Source: an uncultured Victivallales bacterium
GTDB lineage: Bacteria > Verrucomicrobiota > Lentisphaeria > Victivallales > UBA1829
Assembly (NCBI GenBank): GCA_934644965.1
Contig: CAKUDG010000012.1
Coordinates: 18,787 to 82,786 of the forward strand
Reading direction: 5' to 3'
Length of the DNA stretch: 64,000 nt
Shown: positions 8,381 through 20,000 of the stretch, piece after piece
How the letters are laid out: each line of letters begins with the position of its first letter
How positions within the stretch are numbered: position 1 is the first letter of the stretch
Translations under genes and position numbers: made by a program
Notes under the pieces: model-generated
Told to the model about the DNA's origin: nothing
Database searches by the model: none
What the model saw: the letters and a program-made list of their open reading frames with translations, nothing else

Positions 8381-9208
8381 ATGAGAATATCCATTCATCA
8401 GCCGGAAAAACGGGAATTCATTTTCTGCGAGGGGAGATCCCGGGCTTCAGGCGCCCGGAGAACATTCACTCTGATCGAACTCCTGGTCGTCATTGCGATC
8501 ATCGCCATTCTTGCGGGGCTGCTGATGCCTGCGCTGGGGGAGGCGCGCAAAATCGCGCAGCTGACCTCCTGCAAATCGAATCTCCGGCAGATATCGACGG
8601 GATGGAGAATGTATATCAACGACTATGACAACGTTCCAAGCTATCAGCAGATGGGCGGCACGGGGAAACAAAATCCGGCTCTGGTTCTCCGTGTGCCGTA
8701 TGGAGAAGTCGACGGAGAGGGAGGGACGGAGGAAATCTACGGAATGTCTGCCGCACTCAGACATTATGTGCCGGGAGGGAAAGTCTGGAAATGCCCCGGC
8801 TTCCCCTCCTATGTCAAATCCACTTACTACGTGCAGATGAACTCGCTCACAAAAATCAACGGGCAGTACAGCACAACGCCTTCAAGCATTACAGACGCCA
8901 GTACGGGAAAACGCATCCGGATGAACATCCGCACGGTCTTTTCCAACAGGACTGTCGGAGGACAGGTGATTCTGGGAGAAAACAACAACTATGTCGGCGT
9001 CCAGCAAAGCGGCACTCCGGACTCCTCCATGCCGAAAACCTACAGCGCCGCCGGATATTCCAGCCGCTGGTATGCACATTCCATGGTCGGAGGCAGTCAG
9101 TACAAAGAGGCAAACGGCAATCTGAGAATGGTGGCGGACGGCACAATCATGCGCCAGGCGGACTGGAACCCGTATAAGAGAGGTCAGGAAACAGGCCCTC
9201 TCTGGTAG
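8381..9208 (+). CDS. Type II secretion-like pseudopilin (DUF1559-like, Lentisphaerae type)
   Basis: Residues about 28-47 are the prepilin N-terminal helix (FTLIELLVV then IAIIAILAGLL), with the essential Glu at +5. The residue before the cleavage site is Thr rather than the usual Gly, a pattern common in Planctomycetes/Lentisphaerae proteins that carry this helix in many copies. The globular part (SNLRQISTGWRMYINDYDNVPSY, then a CPGF and a final GNLRMVADGTIMR) is typical of the H-X9-DG group. It would be cleaved by a prepilin peptidase and sit in the inner membrane or in an extracellular filament. Such proteins occur in dozens per genome in this phylum, so a specific job cannot be given. Confidence 0.85.
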   Translation: MRISIHQPEKREFIFCEGRSRASGARRTFTLIELLVVIAIIAILAGLLMPALGEARKIAQLTSCKSNLRQISTGWRMYINDYDNVPSYQQMGGTGKQNPALVLRVPYGEVDGEGGTEEIYGMSAALRHYVPGGKVWKCPGFPSYVKSTYYVQMNSLTKINGQYSTTPSSITDASTGKRIRMNIRTVFSNRTVGGQVILGENNNYVGVQQSGTPDSSMPKTYSAAGYSSRWYAHSMVGGSQYKEANGNLRMVADGTIMRQADWNPYKRGQETGPLW

Positions 9209-9307
9209 AGACAACAGTGCGGGCCGTCTGAACGCCGCCATGGAAAGAAAGAAAAAGGAATTCACCCTGAAAACAGGAATTCATCCTGAACCACGCAAAG
9301 ATCCGTC

Positions 9308-10954
9308 ATGAAAAACGAGATGAATGAGCTGAAACTTCAATTCCTGTCTGAACTGAATCAATTTCACAGGAAAACGATCCGGAAACATCTGAAACAGGTG
9401 TTCCTGTCCTGGTCTCCGCTTCTTTTTGTCTCGGCATCAGGAGCGGCGGCGGTCTTTGCGGCGGGTACGGCAATAGTATCTGCAGACGGGAATGAAGCCG
9501 GAAGTACGGCAGGAGGAAGTTTCTCCCTCTCCGAAGAATTGCTGCACGGAACATGGCTCTTCCCGCTCTGCTGCCTGATATTCATTCTTCTGCTGTGCCT
9601 GAAAAGTCTTCCCTCCCGCAAGGACTGCGCCGGAGAATTCGACAGAAGCTTCCGCTCCGAATCCCGGATTGTCAACGCGCTTGAAATCCTGGAAAGAAAT
9701 GGGGAAACCCCTTTTGAACGGTATGCGCTCATTCAGGGACTGAACACCTTGCGACGTGTCCGGGAGAATAAAGAAAAAAATCCGGGAGAAGACCTCGCAG
9801 AAAAACTCACTCTTTCCGGAATGCGCTGGAAGGAGGCCTTCCTTCTTGCAGGAGGAATCCTTGCTTTCTGCCTCTGCCTTCCATTTTCGGAAAAGAAATC
9901 CGCGGAGGAAGGGCAAAATCCCAGTCTTGCATCGGGGAGAGACTCCCGCCCGGAAAAGACAGAAAGTCTTTCAGACATGGAAAATCTCAGAAAGCGGAAC
10001 TCCCTTTTCTTCCGGAACCGTCTTCCTCTGCTGACGGAAAGGGAGACAGACATTGGGGGAAAAGACGGTCTTCTTTCCCGAAAAATGGAAAAAAACAGCC
10101 GGAGACAATCCATGGGAGGAGCCCCTTCCGCGGAAACACCGCAGGCGGAGAATTGCTCTCAAGACCATTCCAGTTCTTCATCCTCTCCCGATTCCGGAAT
10201 CCCGTCCCTGAAAAGACGCCAGGCCCCCCCCGGCATCCCTGCTGAAACAAATCCCGACATCATCCTGGAAAGGCTGACGGATCACCCGAAGAAAGACAAA
10301 ACTCAAAAAAGGCCCTTTCCATCTTCCTCCGGAGAAAGCAGCGCCCTGGACGGCAGGGACGAAGCGAAACTCTCACAATCCGCTCACAACAGCGGGAACG
10401 GCAGTCTCAACCGTCCCCCCTCCGGACGGAAGCAGAAGCGCAGATCCGCGAAAGAATCCCGGGAAATTCCCCATGAAGGCGCAAGCATCATGCTGTCAGA
10501 CAACGCCCCCCCGGCAAGCCGGGAACTCGGCAAAGAAGAACCGGGAAAAGACGGTACCCCCTCCCCCGAAGGCAGAGGCGGGGAAAGCGGAGACAAAAAA
10601 TCGAGAGGAACAGCTTCAATGCTTCCCGTGACACCCCTCCCCGACACCGTGAACGGACAGCTTTCCCGGGGAGAAGACATCAGCTTTACGGAACGGACTC
10701 CTCCTTCTTCCAAGGATCCGCTTTCCCCTGAGGAAGATTCCACCCTCATTCCCGCTTCCGCCAATTCAACGGGCGCCATCTCTTCCTCCTTGTTTCCGCA
10801 GATCCGGGCGGATGAACCTGCAGGAAGAAAGCGCACTCTTCCCCTCCCCTTCCGGAAACTTCTGGGAAAAGCTGTCCCCCCTCCACAGTTCCGGAACGGG
10901 AAGGCGTTTCCTGGAGCAGAATATACAGAAGAAAGAACTCACAAACAGAACTGA
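9308..10954 (+). CDS. Membrane protein with long disordered tail, first gene of the MoxR operon
   Basis: A 548-residue protein of unknown family. Hydrophobic segments lie at about residues 35-58, 78-96 and 176-196. Between them is a charged helical loop (EFDRSFRSESRIVNALEILERN). From about residue 200 to the end the protein is low-complexity, rich in Ser, Pro, Glu, Lys and Arg, with no predicted fold. It ends 9 bases before the moxR start, so it belongs to the operon. Proteins in this position in other bacteria are often DUF4175-like membrane partners of MoxR/VWA systems, but I see no sure match. Confidence 0.6.
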   Translation: MKNEMNELKLQFLSELNQFHRKTIRKHLKQVFLSWSPLLFVSASGAAAVFAAGTAIVSADGNEAGSTAGGSFSLSEELLHGTWLFPLCCLIFILLLCLKSLPSRKDCAGEFDRSFRSESRIVNALEILERNGETPFERYALIQGLNTLRRVRENKEKNPGEDLAEKLTLSGMRWKEAFLLAGGILAFCLCLPFSEKKSAEEGQNPSLASGRDSRPEKTESLSDMENLRKRNSLFFRNRLPLLTERETDIGGKDGLLSRKMEKNSRRQSMGGAPSAETPQAENCSQDHSSSSSSPDSGIPSLKRRQAPPGIPAETNPDIILERLTDHPKKDKTQKRPFPSSSGESSALDGRDEAKLSQSAHNSGNGSLNRPPSGRKQKRRSAKESREIPHEGASIMLSDNAPPASRELGKEEPGKDGTPSPEGRGGESGDKKSRGTASMLPVTPLPDTVNGQLSRGEDISFTERTPPSSKDPLSPEEDSTLIPASANSTGAISSSLFPQIRADEPAGRKRTLPLPFRKLLGKAVPPPQFRNGKAFPGAEYTEERTHKQN

Positions 10955-10963
10955 CAAACAGAT

Positions 10964-11986
10964 ATGGAAACAGAAACGAAAATGAATACGGAAATTAAAA
11001 CGGATTCCGACACAGCTTTGGAACTGAGTCTTTTCCAGGAACGCTTCCGGAAGATCGCACGGGAAATCAATCGAGTCTTTGTGGGCCATGAAGAGCTGGT
11101 TACAGACCTTCTGGTCTCCCTGACTGCGGGGGGGCACATTCTGCTGGAAGGAGTCCCCGGACTCGGGAAAACCCTTCTTGCAAGGACACTTGCGGAAACG
11201 CTGGATCTCCAATTTTCGCGGATTCAGTTCACTCCGGATCTGATGCCGGCGGACATCACCGGAGCCATGCAGCTGCTGGAAAACGAGAAAGGACTTCCGG
11301 AACTTCTCTTCCGCCCGGGCCCCCTCATGGCCAATTTCGTACTGGCGGATGAAATCAACCGGACGACTCCGAAAACACAGTCGGCCCTTCTGGAAGCCAT
11401 GCAGGAACATCAGATCACAGCCGGGGAAAAAACACTTTTCCTTCCCGAACCCTTCACCGTCATTGCCACACAGAACCCGATCGAACAGGATGGAACCTAT
11501 CCCCTGCCCGAAGCGGAACTCGACCGTTTTCTCATGAAACTCCTTCTGAAATACCCCGAAGAAGAGGAATACGGAAAAATTCTGGATCTGACAACCGGAA
11601 CGGAAGAATACCGTGTTTCCGCCGTCTGTTCCGGAGACGAACTCCTCCAAATGCGCAGAACACTCCGCAAAGTTCTGGCGGAAAAAAGTGTAAGCAGCTA
11701 TGCGGTCCGCCTGGTCATGGCCACACAGCCGGACTCGCGCCACGCCACAAAGACAACACAAAAATACCTGCTGCGCGGAGCGGGCCCGCGGGCGGCACAG
11801 GGACTCGTGCTCGCGGCAAAGGCTCATGCGCTCCTGGACGGACGGACCGCCATCTCGGCAGGAGACATCCGCAAAGCATGTCTTCCTGTCATGAGGCACC
11901 GCATCTCGTTAAACTACTCGGCACGGGCGGAACGGATCACCCCGGATGAGATCCTCGGACACCTTCTCTCGGAGATCGGAGAATGA
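10964..11986 (+). CDS. MoxR-family AAA+ ATPase
   Basis: A 340-residue ATPase. Walker A GVPGLGKT is at residues 63-70, Walker B with LADEINRT at 127-134, and the family hallmark TQSALLEAMQEHQIT follows, then ATQNPIEQDGTYPLPEAELDRF (sensor 1 region). MoxR proteins act as chaperone-like ATPases with von Willebrand A domain partners. Here they would be the DUF58 protein and the VWA-TPR giant in the same operon. Its stop overlaps the next start (ATGA), so translation is coupled. The first about 20 residues (Glu/Thr/Lys-rich) are not conserved; a start at the internal ATG at 10982 is possible. Confidence 0.92.
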   Translation: METETKMNTEIKTDSDTALELSLFQERFRKIAREINRVFVGHEELVTDLLVSLTAGGHILLEGVPGLGKTLLARTLAETLDLQFSRIQFTPDLMPADITGAMQLLENEKGLPELLFRPGPLMANFVLADEINRTTPKTQSALLEAMQEHQITAGEKTLFLPEPFTVIATQNPIEQDGTYPLPEAELDRFLMKLLLKYPEEEEYGKILDLTTGTEEYRVSAVCSGDELLQMRRTLRKVLAEKSVSSYAVRLVMATQPDSRHATKTTQKYLLRGAGPRAAQGLVLAAKAHALLDGRTAISAGDIRKACLPVMRHRISLNYSARAERITPDEILGHLLSEIGE

Positions 11987-12894
11987 TCCAGAGACAGGAA
12001 CTCTTCCCTCCCGAACTGAACAAATTCCTGTTCAAACGATGCATCCCCCAGGAAAAAATCCGGCGGAAACAGCACATCCTCATGCACGGAAGACATCTTT
12101 CACAGACAATCGGAGACAGCCCGGAATTCCACGATTACCGCCCCTATGCACCCGGCGATGATCCCCGCCGTATCGACTGGAATCTTTTCCGCCGTACGCG
12201 CAAACTCCTTCTCCGGAAAAGCCTGCACTTCCCGGAAAGAAAACATCTGATCCTTCTGGACGACAGTCCCTCCATCCGTTTCCGTCCCTGCCGCGCCGTG
12301 ACGGCCTGGCGTCTCGCGGCCCTCACAGGCGGAACGCTCCTGGCATGCGGAGATCCCGTTTCTCTGCGTGTCACAGGAACAGCGGGGGATCCCGTGGATT
12401 TCCGTCCCGGAGACCTTTCCGTCCCCGCTCTTCTGGACAGACTCTCTGAAACCTTCGGATCAGCACCGGACAAGGAAGCTCAGAAACGCGGCCAGCAGGA
12501 TCTCTTCTCCTTCCGCTTCCCACCCCGGTTCCAGCATGTCTGGATCGTTTCCGACTTCTTTGATCCGGAAGGATTCCGGCATCTGGAAAAGGCTCTTGCC
12601 GCCGGAAGCGGATTCACTCCGCTGCGCATCTTTGAAAAGCAGGAACGGACCCCGGATTTCACAAAGGATTTCCAGCTCCGGGACTGTGAAAACGGAAAGG
12701 AAATTCCCGTCTCCGCCGATCCCGGGCGGATGCGCCGCTATCAGGAACGCCTGAGCCTTTTTGAACGCATTCTGGAAAACGCGGCATTCAGAATCGGAAG
12801 CAGACGATATGATTTCGATGCGGAAACGCCCCTTCCCGAACTGCTGAAGCGTTTCATGGAGGAACTCTTTCCGGAAGGAGGAAAAGTCTTATGA
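11983..12894 (+). CDS. DUF58 domain protein
   Basis: A 303-residue protein carrying the DUF58 signature GDSPEFHDYRPYAPGDD followed by PRRIDWNLFRRTRKLLLRK (about residues 44-80). Downstream is a VWA-like part with HLILLDDSPSIRF, where the first Asp-x-Ser-x-Ser of the metal site reads DDSPS. DUF58 proteins are constant companions of MoxR. The start overlaps moxR and the stop overlaps the BatA-like gene by four bases each. Its role in the group is unknown; binding to MoxR and to the VWA protein is inferred from context. Confidence 0.9.
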   Translation: MIQRQELFPPELNKFLFKRCIPQEKIRRKQHILMHGRHLSQTIGDSPEFHDYRPYAPGDDPRRIDWNLFRRTRKLLLRKSLHFPERKHLILLDDSPSIRFRPCRAVTAWRLAALTGGTLLACGDPVSLRVTGTAGDPVDFRPGDLSVPALLDRLSETFGSAPDKEAQKRGQQDLFSFRFPPRFQHVWIVSDFFDPEGFRHLEKALAAGSGFTPLRIFEKQERTPDFTKDFQLRDCENGKEIPVSADPGRMRRYQERLSLFERILENAAFRIGSRRYDFDAETPLPELLKRFMEELFPEGGKVL

Positions 12895-14051
12895 TGCTGT
12901 TTCAGGGAATCTCGCCGCTTGAGGCTTCTGCAGCCGCGGGGGCGCTCTCCGGAGGACTGTTTTTGCTGCAGTTTCTTCGGAACCGCCACCCCCGGATGGA
13001 AGTCGCTTCGCTCATGCTCTGGACGGATCCGGAGGAAAAGATCCGGCGCAGGGTCCTGTGGGAAAAACTGAGCAGAATCGCTGAAATTCTCCCGCTTCTC
13101 CTGGCCGTGTTTTTCCTCGCCGCCGCTTTGGCGGAACCGATATGGCGTTATGAGAAGCTGGAGCCAGTGGTCCTGGCAGCGGACCGGGACGGACTCGAAG
13201 AGGCCGCAAAACTGGCCGCTTCGCTCGACACTCTCAGCTGCAGTCTGATTTTTGCGGATGCGGCTCCCCTTTTCCTACGCGAAGCGGGGAAACGCCCCCG
13301 GATTCCGCCGGAAGACATTTTTCCCTCCTCCTCCGATGCGGACAATGCCGTGTTCCCCACAACAAAAACGGGGAAGAGGACGGAACTCCTCCGGGAAAGG
13401 GAAAACAAAAAGGAAAAACCAAAGAAAAAAACAAAAATGAATGTAGCGACTGGAGACAGGAAAGCGGCTCTCCTTCTGGCTTCTGAACTCGCAGGAGAAA
13501 AAGGCCGGATCCTCTTTTTCGGCTCGGAACCCCCTCCATGGATGCCTGAAAACGCTCTTTTTCTCCGTGTCGAAGCCACCTCTTCCCCGGAAAAGGCGGA
13601 GAGAAAACCGGGGCAGACCAAAACGGACGCAGATCCGGGGAAAGATAGCACGGGACAAACGCTTTCCATCTTTGCGGAAGACGTTCCGGAAGAATTTTAC
13701 GGAGTTCTGGAAGAGCTTCCCGGTATCGAACTGGCCCGAGAGAAAAAGACGGCAGACCTCCTCTTCCGCCCACGGGTTAGCGTCCTCCCCGCCTCTCAGA
13801 AGGAAGACAAGACAAATAAAGGGGAATACCCAGAAACGGAGACGGAGGAACTGCTTGAATCCCTGTCTATTCAGATAGAGGAATCGTACAGGATTCCCCG
13901 CCCCGATTCTCTTCAGAAAATGAAGGTTCCGGAAGCTTTCTTCCGTGCGGGTCCCTCAGGGAGTCTGCCGCTCGGGAATTTCTGCTTCCTCTCCGCCATC
14001 TTTGCACTTTTGATTGATTTCTATCTCTGGAACAGAAGGATAACAGCATGA
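12891..14051 (+). CDS. BatA-like N-terminal membrane protein
   Basis: A 386-residue protein with the aerotolerance-regulator N-terminal type domain (PF07584-like): a first hydrophobic segment (SAAAGALSGGLFLLQFL), then NRHPRMEVASLMLWT, then a second segment (ILPLLLAVFFLAAALAEPIW). The middle part is periplasmic or cytosolic, with a Lys-rich run around residues 165-185 (KKEKPKKKTK). A last hydrophobic segment (GNFCFLSAIFALLIDFYLW) lies at the C terminus. Where full BatA proteins carry a VWA domain, this one has only a degenerate alpha/beta part (VVLAADRDG) without Asp-x-Ser-x-Ser. One base separates it from the following giant gene. Confidence 0.75.
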   Translation: MMLFQGISPLEASAAAGALSGGLFLLQFLRNRHPRMEVASLMLWTDPEEKIRRRVLWEKLSRIAEILPLLLAVFFLAAALAEPIWRYEKLEPVVLAADRDGLEEAAKLAASLDTLSCSLIFADAAPLFLREAGKRPRIPPEDIFPSSSDADNAVFPTTKTGKRTELLRERENKKEKPKKKTKMNVATGDRKAALLLASELAGEKGRILFFGSEPPPWMPENALFLRVEATSSPEKAERKPGQTKTDADPGKDSTGQTLSIFAEDVPEEFYGVLEELPGIELAREKKTADLLFRPRVSVLPASQKEDKTNKGEYPETETEELLESLSIQIEESYRIPRPDSLQKMKVPEAFFRAGPSGSLPLGNFCFLSAIFALLIDFYLWNRRITA

Positions 14052-14052
14052 A

Positions 14053-17000
14053 ATGACAACGATATTCCCTTTCATTTTCAGCAATCCCTGGTATCTGGCG
14101 GCACTTCCGGCGGCTCCGCTGTATTATTGTTTTGTGCGGGGCGGCTGGACCGGAGTCTGCCAGAGTCTTCTGCTTGCGACTCTGATTCTTTCGGCTGCAG
14201 ACCCGGTCCTGCGACTGCCTGACGGAAAAAAGTCTGCGATACTCCTGATCGACCGTTCCGCATCCGCAAGCATCGAAAAGAACCCGGACTCTCTCATCCG
14301 GGAGGCAATCGAAGCGGCAGATCTGGAACGCTCGGACCTTCCGTTCAAAACGCTCTTTTTTGAAGGGAGCCCTTCATCCGCTCTGCGCCGGGCGGGAGCG
14401 GGGATTCTCCGGAAAGGGGGTGGAGAAATCCATCTGTTCAGCCGTCTGAAGGGGGAAACGGATGCGCTGCGTCTGGAAAGCGAACGGCTGGCTCGCAGAG
14501 AGATCCCCGTCCGGATTCATCTGCCGGATGAAGTGCCGCAGACGTCTTTCCCGGATGGAAGCTCAGCGCTTCTGGAAAAACTGGAATATCCTCTTTCAGG
14601 TGGAACAGGAGAAACACTTCCTCTGAAAATCAGTTTGATCTCTTCCGGGAAAGACGGCATTCATCTGGCACTCAGATCCGAAGACGGCAGAACTCTTTCA
14701 GAACTCAGCACGTCCGCGCGGACAGGAAGAAACGAATATACTCTTTTTCTCCCCTTGAAACACGCGCCGGGACTCCTGAAGACGGATCTGCTGATCAACG
14801 GAAAAAAGACAGCTTCCTGCACCGTGAAAGTTCTTCCTCCGGCTCCGGCACTTCTGTATTCCTCCGCACCGGGAACGGACAAGGCAAGGATCGAAGCGCT
14901 TCTCGGACCTTCAGCCAAGGTGGAGATCGCCGGGGAAACAGACGATCCATCTCTTTATTCCCTCCTGATTTTCTGTGAGGGGGCGGGGAAAGCTCTTTCC
15001 AGTCAGAGTCTGCTCAAGATTGCGGAAGCGGTGAGAAAAGGATCGGGAATGCTGGTTTTCGCGGGAAAGGAAACACCGTTCGATCTGGAAAACACGCCGG
15101 AGGAATTCGAGGAGCTTCTTCCGGTCCGCTACGAGGGAAAAACGCAGGAGAAAAGCCCGACGGCGTCGCTTGTGATCATCATAGACAGTTCCGGGAGCAT
15201 GTCCGGAACGCGGATCAACATCGCCCGTGAGGTGGCTCGTCTTGCGCTCGACAGTCTGCGGGACTGCGACATGGCGGGCATCGTGGAATTCCACGGTCGC
15301 CGCCGCTGGGCGGCTCCGCTTCAGAGCGCAGCAAATCATTATGAACTCCGCCGTGCGCTGAATCGTCTGAACGCAGGCGGGGGGACCGTCATTCTTCCGG
15401 CAATCCGTGAAGCCTTCCTGGCTTTGAAGAACAGTCATACACGCCTGAAGCATGTGCTTGTCATCACCGACGGAGGAGTCGAATACGGAGACTTTGAAAC
15501 TCTTCTGAGACAGATGGCAGAAGAAAACATCACCACTTCCTGTGTCATGGTCGGACCGGGAGAAAGCGCCTTCCTTTCCCAGCTCGCACTCTGGGGCAAC
15601 GGGCGTTTCTACAACGCCGCCGGACGCTTTGCCCTGCCGGAACTTCATTTCCGCCAGTCCGGGAAAAACGCCCTCCCCCCCTTCCGGGAAGGCGACTTCC
15701 TTCTGACACCGGGAAGCGGAGAAGGGGGCAGACTGTATTTTTCCGGACTCCCCCCAGGACTCAAAGTCCACGGCATTCTTCCCGCGACTCTGAAGGAGGA
15801 GGCGCAATGCCTCCTCTCCGCAGGAGAAAACGATCCCTTCCTTGCCATCAAACGCAATTCGCTCGGATTCTGCGCAACCGTTCATTCCGGACTGGATCCC
15901 CTCTGGAACCGGGAACTCCTGAATGCAAAGGAATATCCGCCCTCCTTTTCCGCCGCGGCAAGAAGTCTTTACGATCCGGCAAAAGCGGAACGGGTCCTGG
16001 CGGTCAACAGATCCTCCGGAAAGATGCTGCGCATCCGGATGGAAAGTCTGGAGGATCTGGAATGTCTGACTCTGCGTTTCCGTCCGGAGGGTCTCCAGGA
16101 AACAGCCCCTCCGAGGAACGGCTTCCGAGAAGAGGAATACACACTCCTCCCCGACGGAAACGGAATCTTTTTGTTTGAACGCCCCGCACCTCCTCCCGGA
16201 ATCTACGAACTCGAAGTCGAAGGAAACTCCGTTCCCTTCCCAATCGCGGTCAATCCGGAATACGCGTTCTCATCCGGAGAGGAGGAGACGCTCCTGGCAG
16301 AGGAAAGCAGACGGATTTCCGAACTCATTCCCTCAAGGACTCTTCTCATGGAGGATCACCCTCTCCGTCTTCCCCTGGGAATCCTCTCCGGGCTTCTTCT
16401 GCTCCTCCAGCTCGCCATGAGGCGCTTCCAGGACGACAGGAAGGAAGCGCCGCTCCTTTCCCTCCACCGGACAATCCGCTCCGGGAAAAATTACCTCCTC
16501 GTTTTTCTCTTTTTCTTTGCAGGATTCTTCCTCTTCCCGATCCCTCCCGGGCATGCCGGAGATTTCCAGTCTCTTCTCCGCCGCGGCCTCCTGCTTGAAG
16601 AAGACGGCCATTTGGAATCCGCCGAATCATTCTATGCCAGGGCAGGAAAAGCCGCAGATACGCCCGGCGACCGCCGATTCGCCGCCTCTCTCCGCTTTGA
16701 ATGCGCAAGAAGAGCGGGGAAAACGCTTTCCGAACATTTTTCCCTTCCGGGCCTTCCGGGCGGCAATGCACAGAAGCCCCCTTCTCCGGAAGAAGCAGAA
16801 TTTCTTGCAAACGAACTGGAAAGACAGGGGAGAAACGAAGAAGCTATGAATCTGCTGGAACAATACGGGGGGAATCATCTGCGGAGCACACTGCGTCTCT
16901 TCCGTCTTGCGGAAAAATGTTCTCAGACGGAACGTTTCTTCAAAATGGCAGACGCGTTTCAAGTGCAGGATAAAACAAATTTCGATTCTTTAACTCATTT

Positions 17001-20000
17001 TTCCTCTTCTCCGGATCCGCTCCTTCCTCTGAATCTTGCGGTCCGGGCGCTCCTGCTGAAGGGAGATCGGACCAAGGCGGAGGAACTTTATCTGCAACGG
17101 ATCGAAAAAGGAAAAGACAATCCGGACAGTCTCATGGAAATCTCCCGGAACGCCGAAGCACAGGCTCTCTACAGCGCCGCGGAAAAGGCACTCCGGCGGA
17201 TTCCGGAAATTTCGCCCGGAGATTCCTGGGCTGCTCAGTCTGAACTGATCCGCCTTTTCCGCAGACGCGGAGATACGAGGAAAGCCCTGGAACTCCTGAA
17301 GGAATCTGCGGAAAAACCCGGTCTCACGCCCGAAAATCTTCTGAATCTTGCCGATGCCTGCGAACAGGCCGGAGATCCGGACACGGCGCTCCGGATCTAT
17401 CTGCGCTCCGGGAGCGTGGAAGCCTTCATCCGTGCAGCCATGCTCGAAGAATCCCGCGGAGAAAATCTCCGCGCCGCCGGACTCTGGAAACAGGTCCTGA
17501 CAGCAAGCGGAAACGAAATGCAGGCCAGACAGGCCATGGAACGAATCATCTCCCTCTGCCGGAAAGAACGGAAACTCCCGGAACTGATCCGGGAAACGGC
17601 CGTCACGGCAGCGGGGGAAAAGCTCCAGGAAAAAGACCACCGTGCCTTCCTCTTCCATCTGCGCGCACTCGCCGCAGGAGGTGAAAAAGAGACCCTCTCC
17701 GCCCTCCTCCGCAAACAAATGAAAAATTCAGAAAATCCTCTGGAATGGAAACGACTGGAACTCAACTTCCTGCTGGAATTCAAGGATTACGGGGCCGCGA
17801 AAAAACTCCTTGAAGAACTTATCCTTCTCCATCCGGAGGAGAAAGAAAGCTCTTTGCGCACACTCGTCATCCTTGCTCTGGAAACAGGGGACAGGGTTCT
17901 GGCGGAACACGTACTGAAGGAAATTCTTAACAGCGCCGAAAATGAAGCGGCTTCCGAAAAAAAGAAAAAGATAAAAGAAAAGGAAACAAAAGAGAAGCTG
18001 GCATCCGCATATGAATTCGCAGGAAACGTCCATGCCCATTTCAAAGATCATGAGGCGGCATGCAGAGATTACGACAAATCGCTCTCCCTTTCACCGGAAC
18101 GCTATGAACTGTATCTTCTGAAGGCGAAATCAGAACAGGCCCTCGGACGTGGCAAGGAAAGCATCGCCTTCTTCCTGCAGGGGCTGAAACAGGCTCAGGA
18201 TCCGGAACTCGTCGGAATCATGGCCGACGGACTCCTGAACATGAATGCCCCCGAAAACGTTCTTCTGGAAGCCTTCACGGAACTGGAAAAACGAATTGAC
18301 GAAGATCCCGGCAATCTCTTTTTCCATCGTCTTGCAGAAGACTTTGCAGAAGAACTCAAGCTGTGGAAGGACCTGAAACGTCTCCGGCTCTCCCAGCTCC
18401 CCGGAGCCCCGATGAGGAGAGCCCTGATCCTGAGAACGCTCTTTGAAGAGGCGCTTCTGGAAGGAATGGAAGAGGAAGCGCTCCATTTCGCTCATCTGCT
18501 GACGGATCTGGACGAAATCCTTTCACCGGAACTTTATCTGTCTCTCGGAGAAGTCCTGATCCGGAACGGCTCTTTCATCCACGCGGAGGAATGTCTGCGG
18601 AATGCGGCGGATCTCTCCGGAGACAGGACCCTGATCCTGACTCTTGCCGACGCATACGAATCCGCAGGACGCTTCCGCGATGCCGAACGAATCTGTTCCG
18701 AAGCGCTTCTCCTGGAAAAGGACAATCCCGAACTTCTCGCCCGCTCCGCATCCGCAGCCGAGCTCCGGAGAAATTTTCTCAAAGCGGCGGAACAAAACCT
18801 GAAGGCGTTGAAAATCAGAATTTCCCGCCTTGTCTCTCCTCCTTCCTTCCCCAACGCCGGACTCACCGGAAAGACAATAGAAAAGACAATGGAAAAAACA
18901 ACTGAAAAAACAGCGGGGAAAATCACAGCGGAGCAGGAGAGTCGCGGCATTCAAAAACCGCAATCCAGACGCGGAAGCAGTCAATCCCGTGCAATCAGCA
19001 GTCTCGAACCTCTTCAGCGGGCCTTCTGCAATCAGGCGGTCCTTTTCCCGGAACGATTCCTGCCTGAAATCCAATCCCTTGAACAGGAAGCGGGACACTC
19101 CCCCCTCCAGAAGGAACAATGGTCCGCAATCCGGAAAAGAATCGAATTTCTGCTGCATCCGGAACCGCCACCGCAACCGAAGCCTCTTCCGGACTCAGAA
19201 ACTCGGGAAAAAAAGAATCTTCCCGCAGGAGAGAAAAGAAAAACAGCGGGGAAAACAGCATCCGATCCCCGGGCCGTCGCCAGCGAGTTCACCACCCGTC
19301 CGGCGGCAGAGAGAGTTGAATACCTGAGCGGAATCTTTTCTGAAATCAAAGCGGAACGCCTGCCCGATTTCTGGATGCGCCTGATCGGATTTCTGAAACA
19401 GGATCCCGGAAAAGAAGCGGAACAGTTTCTGCGCGGACAAGGGGAAATGCTTTTCCCGGAAAAAACGCCTGTTGCCGTTCTTCATCGCACAGCGGCGCTC
19501 TGGATGGAAAACGATGCGGCGGCGGATTTGAAACTTTTCTTTGCCGAGAAATGGATGCTGCAGCATCCGGAGTCGTCTTTTTTCCCTGTTCTGACCGCAC
19601 ATCTGAAACACCGGAACGGGAATCCCGGAAGCGCACGGCTCCTGGCTGCGGATTTCTTCTGCTCCCTGGCTGAGAATCAGGAAGGGAGCATGGACCTGAT
19701 GAAATTCAATCTGATGGAAATCGACCGTCTGCGCGGCTTGAACAGGATCTATGCCGCATCCGGAAGCGAAGAGTCCGGCGAAGCAGGCAGACGAGCCAGA
19801 AAGGAACTGATCAAATCCCTGGAAAACGACAATCTCATTCTGGGAAGCTCCCCCCGGAGACTGCTTCTTCTGGCGATTCTTCAGGAAGGCGCCGGAGAAT
19901 ATGACAAGGCACTGGATTCTCTTGTCCGGATGTGGGAAATGCAGCCGAGTGCATTCCCGATGTACCGTCTGATGCATGACGTGGCAAGAAAGAGCGGGCG

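Noticed and set aside
18523..19176. Minus-strand open frames within the giant VWA-TPR gene
   Set aside because: Several such frames exist; all are antisense shadows of a long GC-rich gene and none has a motif or ribosome site.
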